47,368 nucleotides of DNA from an uncultured Saprospiraceae bacterium (GTDB taxonomy: Bacteria > Bacteroidota > Bacteroidia > Chitinophagales > Saprospiraceae). The DNA lies in NCBI GenBank assembly GCA_937921555.1, contig CAKZUV010000080.1:1-47368 (forward strand), written 5' to 3'. Positions 42,889-47,368 of the stretch are shown in pieces. Below the pieces are notes generated by a model. That model did not search any database. It was not told the origin of the DNA and saw only the letters and a program-made list of their open reading frames with translations. The position numbers and the translations under genes were made by a program. Positions within the stretch are counted from its first letter, which is position 1. Every line of letters begins with the position of its first letter.

Positions 42889-43632
42889 TTAATTTTTTGG
42901 GTGAAAACCCATCGTTCCGCGAAAGCGTTTTTCTAATTCGGTCATCGCGAAGGTATCCACTAGTTCGTAGCTAAGCATAAAATTATCATCTACTTTCTTT
43001 TCGTAGTAAATTAAACCCAGACCTTTCGCGTAGATTTCTTTTCCGTCGTACTGTTTTTCCCAGTGTCCGTTATTGAAATCATCCACTAGTTCCTTTAATT
43101 CAAACACCACGCAATCGTATTTTTTACCATTAAATTCATAAGTCGTTTTACCCCGGTAGCGTCTGTTTTTAATAACGGTCGTACTGATCTCGGGTGTTTC
43201 CTGAAAAGTCCATTTCAGGTGGGTAAGAAAAATACCTCCGGAATCTCTTACTTCAAAGGGAAATGCGGTGGCACTCTTGATTTCTCCCGGAATCTGCGTC
43301 TGAAAACCCAGCGAATCGACACCATATAAAAAGTAATCTTTGATAATCGAGCCATTGACAACAATTTCTTCGGTAGTAAACTGCCGGACAATAAAATTAT
43401 GATCATAATAATTAGCCGTCAGATAATCCATCGAATCTGTGTATATACTCCGGAAATACCAGTACTCCTCGGGTAAAGTATCGGTGGTCGTAGATTGGTA
43501 TTCGTAGACAACTCCCCGTTCCAAAGCGCTGAGCGGATAATAATAATTACCAATATCCTGGACTTTATTTGAACCGCAACCCCATTGAAAACCTATTATG
43601 AACAACAATATCAAAGTAAATAACAAACGCAT
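42889..43632 (-). CDS. Hypothetical lipoprotein
   Basis: A 247-residue protein whose signal peptide ends in a lipobox-like IGFQWGC (Cys19). The remainder is beta-rich with many aromatic residues (YYYPLSALERGVVYEYQSTT, RRYRGKTTYEFNGKKYDC) and no membrane helices. I do not recognise the family. It is probably an envelope lipoprotein with a beta-sandwich or beta-barrel fold. Its stop codon lies in the TTA flank of the MITE copy 3, and another MITE-like element (43667-43739) lies 34 bases upstream of its start. Confidence 0.7.
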   Translation of the reverse strand: MRLLFTLILLFIIGFQWGCGSNKVQDIGNYYYPLSALERGVVYEYQSTTTDTLPEEYWYFRSIYTDSMDYLTANYYDHNFIVRQFTTEEIVVNGSIIKDYFLYGVDSLGFQTQIPGEIKSATAFPFEVRDSGGIFLTHLKWTFQETPEISTTVIKNRRYRGKTTYEFNGKKYDCVVFELKELVDDFNNGHWEKQYDGKEIYAKGLGLIYYEKKVDDNFMLSYELVDTFAMTELEKRFRGTMGFHPKN

Positions 43633-43666
43633 GTGATTCTTTTTTTAACACTTCAATGTCAGATTA

Positions 43667-43739
43667 GAGCTTGTCCAAATTTTCATGCTTGTGCGAAATT
43701 TGCCAATTGTAGCCAATTAATGGAAGTTTAGACAAACTC
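43667..43739. mobile_element. MITE-like element with GAG ends, divergent type, 73 bp
   Basis: The left end GAGCTTGTCCAAATTT and the right end AAGTTTAGACAAACTC are inverted repeats with a few mismatches. TTA flanks both ends (43664-43666 and 43740-43742). The ends resemble the GAGC-end family but the interior differs from copies 1-3. It sits in the divergent spacer between the lipoprotein gene and secA. Confidence 0.7.
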
Positions 43740-43782
43740 TTAACTGTAATAAAATAATTCTGACAGTAGAATTAATGATAAA

Positions 43783-43797
43783 ATGCCAAAATGGCAT
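43783..43797. promoter_or_regulatory. Palindrome upstream of secA
   Basis: ATGCCA-AAA-TGGCAT, a 6-bp inverted repeat with a 3-base centre, 96 bases before the secA start and about 60 bases before its putative -7 element. It is a possible operator. Confidence 0.35.
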
Positions 43798-43857
43798 ATA
43801 AAAATAACAATTATCGTAATGGTATGAAATATGACCTATAGACGCCATACAATTGCT

Positions 43858-43865
43858 TATCTTTG
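43858..43865 (+). promoter_or_regulatory. Putative -7 element of secA
   Basis: TATCTTTG, a full match to TAnnTTTG, 27 bases before the ATG at 43893. No TTTG is visible at the -33 position. Confidence 0.5.
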
Positions 43866-43892
43866 TAACTTCACATTTTAGAAGAAAAAATT

Positions 43893-46800
43893 ATGTTTAA
43901 ATCCATCACAAAACTGGTTGGTAAAATATTCGGTACCAAATACGAGAAAGACGTGGCAAACTACACGCCTATTGTCGACGAAATCAATGAGCTGGTCAAA
44001 TCCTACCAAAATCTTAGTCACGACGAACTTCGTAACAAAACCCTGGTATTCCGGGAACGCATCGCTGAACACCTCAAGGGAATCGATGAGGATATCAACA
44101 ACGCGCAGTCGGAAGCACGCAATACGCAGGATATTCACGCAAAAGAAGAACTTTTTAAAGAAATTGATAAGTTCAAAGAAGAACGAGATAAACACCTGGA
44201 AGAAATTCTCAAAGAAATACTCCCGGAAGCTTTTGCCGTGGTAAAAGAAACCGCCCGTCGATTCAGCGAAAATGAAAATATCGTCGTATCGGTCACCGAT
44301 CACGACCGCGAAATGGCCGCTTCCCGGAATTATATCATCATTGACGGAGATAAAGCTACCTGGAAAAATCGCTGGATGGCCGCCGGTGGTGAAATTGTCT
44401 GGAACATGGTCCACTACGACGTGCAGCTCATTGGTGGAATGGTACTCCACGATGGAAAAGTGGCGGAAATGGCTACCGGGGAAGGTAAAACGTTAGTAGC
44501 CACCCTGCCAGCCTACCTGAATGGTCTGAGCGGACTGGGCGTTCACGTCATTACCGTAAACAATTATCTGGCGTTACGGGATAGCGAGTGGATCGGACCC
44601 ATCTTTGAATTTTTATACCTCACCGTGGATTGTATCGACAAGTACCGTCCGCATTCACCACAACGGGTAGCAGCTTACAAAGCCGATATTACGTACGGAA
44701 CAAATAACGAATTTGGATTTGATTACCTGAGAGATAATATGGTGCAGTCTGGTAGTGAACGGGTACAGGGCAAACACCACTTTTCGATGATCGATGAGGT
44801 GGATTCGGTTCTGATTGACGACGCACGAACACCTCTCATTATTTCCGGTCCGGTACCAAAGGGAACGGAAGAGCAGGAATACGAAGCGTTGAAACCGAGA
44901 GTGGAAAGATTGATTAACGCCCAGAAACAACTGGCTACTAAATATTTGGCGGAAGCTAAATCTTTAATCAAAGACAATATTACGGGTGTTCAGGAAGGCG
45001 AAGGAGGAATGGCTCTATTACGTGCCCATCGGGCTATGCCCAAATACCGGCCTTTGATCAAATATCTGAGTGAAGAAGGAAATAAAGTTTTATTACAGAA
45101 AACGGAAAATCACTACATGCAGGAGCAATCCAAAAACATGCACCTCGTAGACGAACCGTTGTTATATACCATCGAAGAGAAGACGAGAAGTGTGGACCTG
45201 ACAGAAAAAGGAGCCGAGGCACTCGCAAGAGGTGGAGAAGATCCTGACTTTTTCGTAATGCCTGATATGGCGACGGAACTCATGATGATTGATAGTGACG
45301 AAGAAATGAGCGATGAGGAAAAAATGGAATCCCGGACTTCGCTGATCAGTGATTATTCCGCTAAGTCAAAAAGACTGCACAGCATCAACCAGTTATTGAA
45401 AGCATATAGTTTGTTTGAAAAAGACGAAGAATACGTCGTCATGGACGGACAGGTAAAGATTGTCGATGAGCAAACGGGACGTATGATGGAAGGTCGCCGG
45501 TATTCCGATGGATTGCACCAGGCACTGGAAGCAAAAGAAAATGTTAAGATTGGAGAAATTACCCAAACTTATGCGACGGTAACCCTCCAGAATTATTTCC
45601 GGATGTATCACAAGCTCGCGGGTATGACGGGTACGGCCGAAACGGAAGCGGGCGAACTCTGGGAAATCTACAAACTGGACGTAGTAGTAATTCCAACCAA
45701 TCGTCCGATTGTCAGAGATGACCGGGAAGATCTGGTCTTTAAAACGGGCCGGGAAAAATACAATGCCGTTATTGACGAAATTGTAAACATGACCGACGCG
45801 GGACGTCCCGTTCTGGTCGGTACGACTTCCGTAGATATTTCTGAAAAGTTGAGCCGGATGCTGAAAATGCGTGGACTTGATCATAATGTACTGAACGCCA
45901 AACAACACCAACGGGAAGCAGATATTGTTGCCGAAGCGGGTAATCCGGGTAAAGTGACCATTGCAACCAACATGGCGGGTCGTGGTACGGATATCAAACT
46001 TTCGGACGAAGTAAAGAAGGCGGGAGGTCTGGCGATTATCGGTACGGAGCGGCACGATTCCCGGCGGGTAGACCGTCAGTTACGTGGACGTTCGGGACGA
46101 CAAGGAGATCCGGGTAGTTCGCAGTTTTACGTATCGCTGGAAGATAATCTGATGCGATTATTCCAGTCGGAAAAAATTGCGAAGCTGATGGACAAAATGG
46201 GACATCAGGACGGAGAAGTTATTCAGCATTCTATGGTCACCAAATCCATCGAACGGGCACAAACCAAAGTAGAGGAAAATAACTTCGGAATCCGTAAGCG
46301 ATTGCTGGAATATGATGATGTGATGAATATTCAGCGGGAAGCAATTTATACCAAAAGAAATAATGCGTTGTCCGGTGACCGTTTAGCGGTTGATATCAAC
46401 ACGATGCTGACATCTTTGACAGAAAGTCTGGTCGTATCACACCGGCAAAACGGATCTTACGAATCCTTCCGGGAAGCATCCCTGAAATATGCGGGAATCG
46501 ATCCGGCCATTACCAAAGATGAATTTGAGAATGGAAATGAAGACGATTTGATTGATCGTTTTGAAGATCAGTTCTTAAGTTTTTACGAAGAAAAAAACCG
46601 GAAAATTGCCGAGTACGTGATGCCGTTTATCAGAAATGTACACGAAAATCAGGCGAATCAATATAAGCGGGTGTCTATTCCTTACGCAACGGGACTGACC
46701 CGGGGAATGAACGTTTCAGCGGATATTGCCGATGCCATTGCTACCGATGGAAAATCCATTTCCAGAGACATCGAAAAGGCCATCGCCTTGTCGGTGATTG

Positions 46801-47231
46801 ACGAAGAATGGAAGGAACACTTACGTTCAATGGATGAATTGAAAGAGTCGGTACAAGCTGCTTCTTTTGAACAAAAAGATCCATTGGTGATTTACAAGAT
46901 GGAAGCGTTCAACTTGTTTGAGCAACTCATTCAGTCGATCAACGAGCAGGTGACCTCGGCGCTGGCGAACGGAAAAGTGATCATTGCTAACGAGCAGAAT
47001 GTCCAGGAGGCGAAAGAAAAGAAAACGGACCTGAGTAAAGTACAAACGAGCCGTCAGCAGGGAGGTGCGGGCCGGGAGCGTGGATCAGCTGCGGCTGCCA
47101 GAGCTGCGGGAGAAAGTGTAAGCAGACAAAAGCCTGAAACGTTCAAACGGACGGAGAAGAAAGTTGGTCGAAATGAGCCTTGTCCTTGTGGTAGTGGGAA
47201 AAAATACAAGCACTGTCACGGAAAAGGCTAA
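43893..47231 (+). CDS. secA: Preprotein translocase ATPase SecA
   Basis: An 1112-residue motor that drives secreted proteins through SecYEG at the inner membrane. Walker A is in [17 protein letters not shown] (Lys199, Thr200). The DEAD-type box is [20 protein letters not shown], and motif VI appears as [20 protein letters not shown]. The zinc-binding SEC-C tail [13 protein letters not shown] ends the protein and binds SecB or ribosomes. It is longer than E. coli SecA (901) because of an insertion at about residues 330-500, normal for Bacteroidota. An insertion sequence begins immediately after its TAA stop (47229-47231), which is also the TAA flanking that element. Confidence 0.97.
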   Translation: MFKSITKLVGKIFGTKYEKDVANYTPIVDEINELVKSYQNLSHDELRNKTLVFRERIAEHLKGIDEDINNAQSEARNTQDIHAKEELFKEIDKFKEERDKHLEEILKEILPEAFAVVKETARRFSENENIVVSVTDHDREMAASRNYIIIDGDKATWKNRWMAAGGEIVWNMVHYDVQLIGGMVLHDGKVAEMATGEGKTLVATLPAYLNGLSGLGVHVITVNNYLALRDSEWIGPIFEFLYLTVDCIDKYRPHSPQRVAAYKADITYGTNNEFGFDYLRDNMVQSGSERVQGKHHFSMIDEVDSVLIDDARTPLIISGPVPKGTEEQEYEALKPRVERLINAQKQLATKYLAEAKSLIKDNITGVQEGEGGMALLRAHRAMPKYRPLIKYLSEEGNKVLLQKTENHYMQEQSKNMHLVDEPLLYTIEEKTRSVDLTEKGAEALARGGEDPDFFVMPDMATELMMIDSDEEMSDEEKMESRTSLISDYSAKSKRLHSINQLLKAYSLFEKDEEYVVMDGQVKIVDEQTGRMMEGRRYSDGLHQALEAKENVKIGEITQTYATVTLQNYFRMYHKLAGMTGTAETEAGELWEIYKLDVVVIPTNRPIVRDDREDLVFKTGREKYNAVIDEIVNMTDAGRPVLVGTTSVDISEKLSRMLKMRGLDHNVLNAKQHQREADIVAEAGNPGKVTIATNMAGRGTDIKLSDEVKKAGGLAIIGTERHDSRRVDRQLRGRSGRQGDPGSSQFYVSLEDNLMRLFQSEKIAKLMDKMGHQDGEVIQHSMVTKSIERAQTKVEENNFGIRKRLLEYDDVMNIQREAIYTKRNNALSGDRLAVDINTMLTSLTESLVVSHRQNGSYESFREASLKYAGIDPAITKDEFENGNEDDLIDRFEDQFLSFYEEKNRKIAEYVMPFIRNVHENQANQYKRVSIPYATGLTRGMNVSADIADAIATDGKSISRDIEKAIALSVIDEEWKEHLRSMDELKESVQAASFEQKDPLVIYKMEAFNLFEQLIQSINEQVTSALANGKVIIANEQNVQEAKEKKTDLSKVQTSRQQGGAGRERGSAAAARAAGESVSRQKPETFKRTEKKVGRNEPCPCGSGKKYKHCHGKG

Positions 47232-47368
47232 GGAATGTTAAATAAATAAAGTACGATTCTATACTTCCTCTTTTTGCCTCACTCTGCATCAACAAAATGG
47301 TCATTATACACAGCATAACTCCCATTTTGCTTCTTTGATTGATGCAAAAATAGTTCGCCTAGAATCTG
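47232..47368 (-). mobile_element. End of an insertion sequence running off the window, abutting the secA stop
   Basis: The terminal GGAATGTTAAATAAATAAAG matches the inverted-repeat ends of the 76-bp element at 8975-9050. The first ~57 bases are nearly identical (reverse complement) to the right part of that element. Beyond 47288 the sequence differs from it and holds an open frame on the minus strand. The flanking trinucleotide is TAA, the secA stop. Read in its own direction this is the 3' end of a larger element, probably the parent of the small one. Confidence 0.7.
47279..47368 (-). CDS. C-terminal 29 codons of an unidentified ORF, probable transposase (partial)
   Basis: Reading leftward from the window edge, an uninterrupted frame ends in SYAVYNDHFVDAE and TGA at 47279-47281. 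It lies inside the putative insertion sequence, 47 bases from its end, the usual place for a transposase 3' end. The family cannot be told from 29 residues. The same final bases (GCAGAGTGA) survive in the small element at 8995-9003. Confidence 0.5.
   Translation of the reverse strand, partial: QILGELFLHQSKKQNGSYAVYNDHFVDAE

Noticed and set aside
47143-47325. Open frame of 60 codons on the minus strand across the secA end
   Set aside because: It runs out of frame through the insertion-sequence end and then antisense through secA. The better minus-strand frame there is the one ending at 47279.
1-47368. CRISPR arrays, tRNA and rRNA genes, riboswitches, prophage genes
   Set aside because: No regularly spaced direct repeats, no tRNA-like cloverleaf or 3' CCA context, no conserved rRNA stretches, no recognised riboswitch core and no phage structural genes were seen on either strand.

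Overview
This 47.4-kb window is chromosomal DNA of a Bacteroidota bacterium, probably of the Saprospiria/Lewinella kind. The phylum call rests on several features: PD40/OmpA envelope proteins, tandem OmpH/Skp chaperones, a DUF4175-type coiled-coil membrane protein next to an RsbW-like ATPase and YbeY, a SecA of about 1,100 residues, a fused ThrA, and promoters of the Bacteroidota type (TTTG/TTG, about 20 bases, TAnnTTTG). The class is a guess. Nearly all genes are core metabolic, envelope or quality-control genes. There are no rRNA or tRNA genes, no CRISPR array, no phage and no complete insertion sequence.

Layout. 1-1.3 kb: two leftward OmpH/Skp genes. 1.7-7 kb: a HutH-like ammonia-lyase, a PagL-like lipid A deacylase, an M48 lipoprotein protease and adenine deaminase. 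7-11.6 kb: tandem PD40-OmpA paralogues and a PAP2-like membrane protein. 11.8-14 kb: dapD, a methyltransferase and a pentapeptide-repeat protein. 14.2-21.6 kb: an M1 aminopeptidase lipoprotein, the DUF4175-like protein, an RsbW-like ATPase and ybeY. 21.7-26.5 kb: a complete thrA-thrB-thrC operon. 27.5-28 kb: an AT-rich gap with a cluster of DnaA-box-like sites, a candidate oriC, followed by heme A synthase. 29.6-31.1 kb: a compact SRAP-dtd-MazG operon. 31-35 kb: PrsW, a hydrolase, a DUF3524/QTMAN-like glycosyltransferase, and divergently an ABC permease. 35-38 kb: a SpoIIE-type phosphatase and two TPR-SHOCT paralogues. 38.3-42.8 kb: CBS protein, Omp85-like protein, NAD kinase, cyclase-family hydrolase and a TPR-like membrane protein. 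42.9-47.2 kb: a lipoprotein and secA.

The most unusual material is small and non-coding. First, the 16-bp perfect palindrome TGTCACACGTGTGACA occurs three times within about 600 bp. It is the apex of two perfect 38-40-bp terminator palindromes between thrC and its convergent neighbour, and it lies in frame inside thrC itself, where it encodes Cys-His-Thr-Cys-Asp. Second, there are two classes of MITE-like elements, with GAGC and GGAATG ends, all flanked by TTA or TAA. In three of the six cases the flanking trinucleotide is also the stop codon of the adjacent gene (ompH, a lipoprotein gene, secA). The element at secA is the end of a larger insertion sequence that runs off the window and carries the C-terminal codons of an unidentified ORF. 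Third, there is the candidate oriC, with a weaker DnaA-box cluster on the far side of the heme A synthase gene. A pentanucleotide microsatellite in front of a methyltransferase and several long inverted repeats also stand out. All calls come from reading the sequence and from family knowledge; no searches were run.
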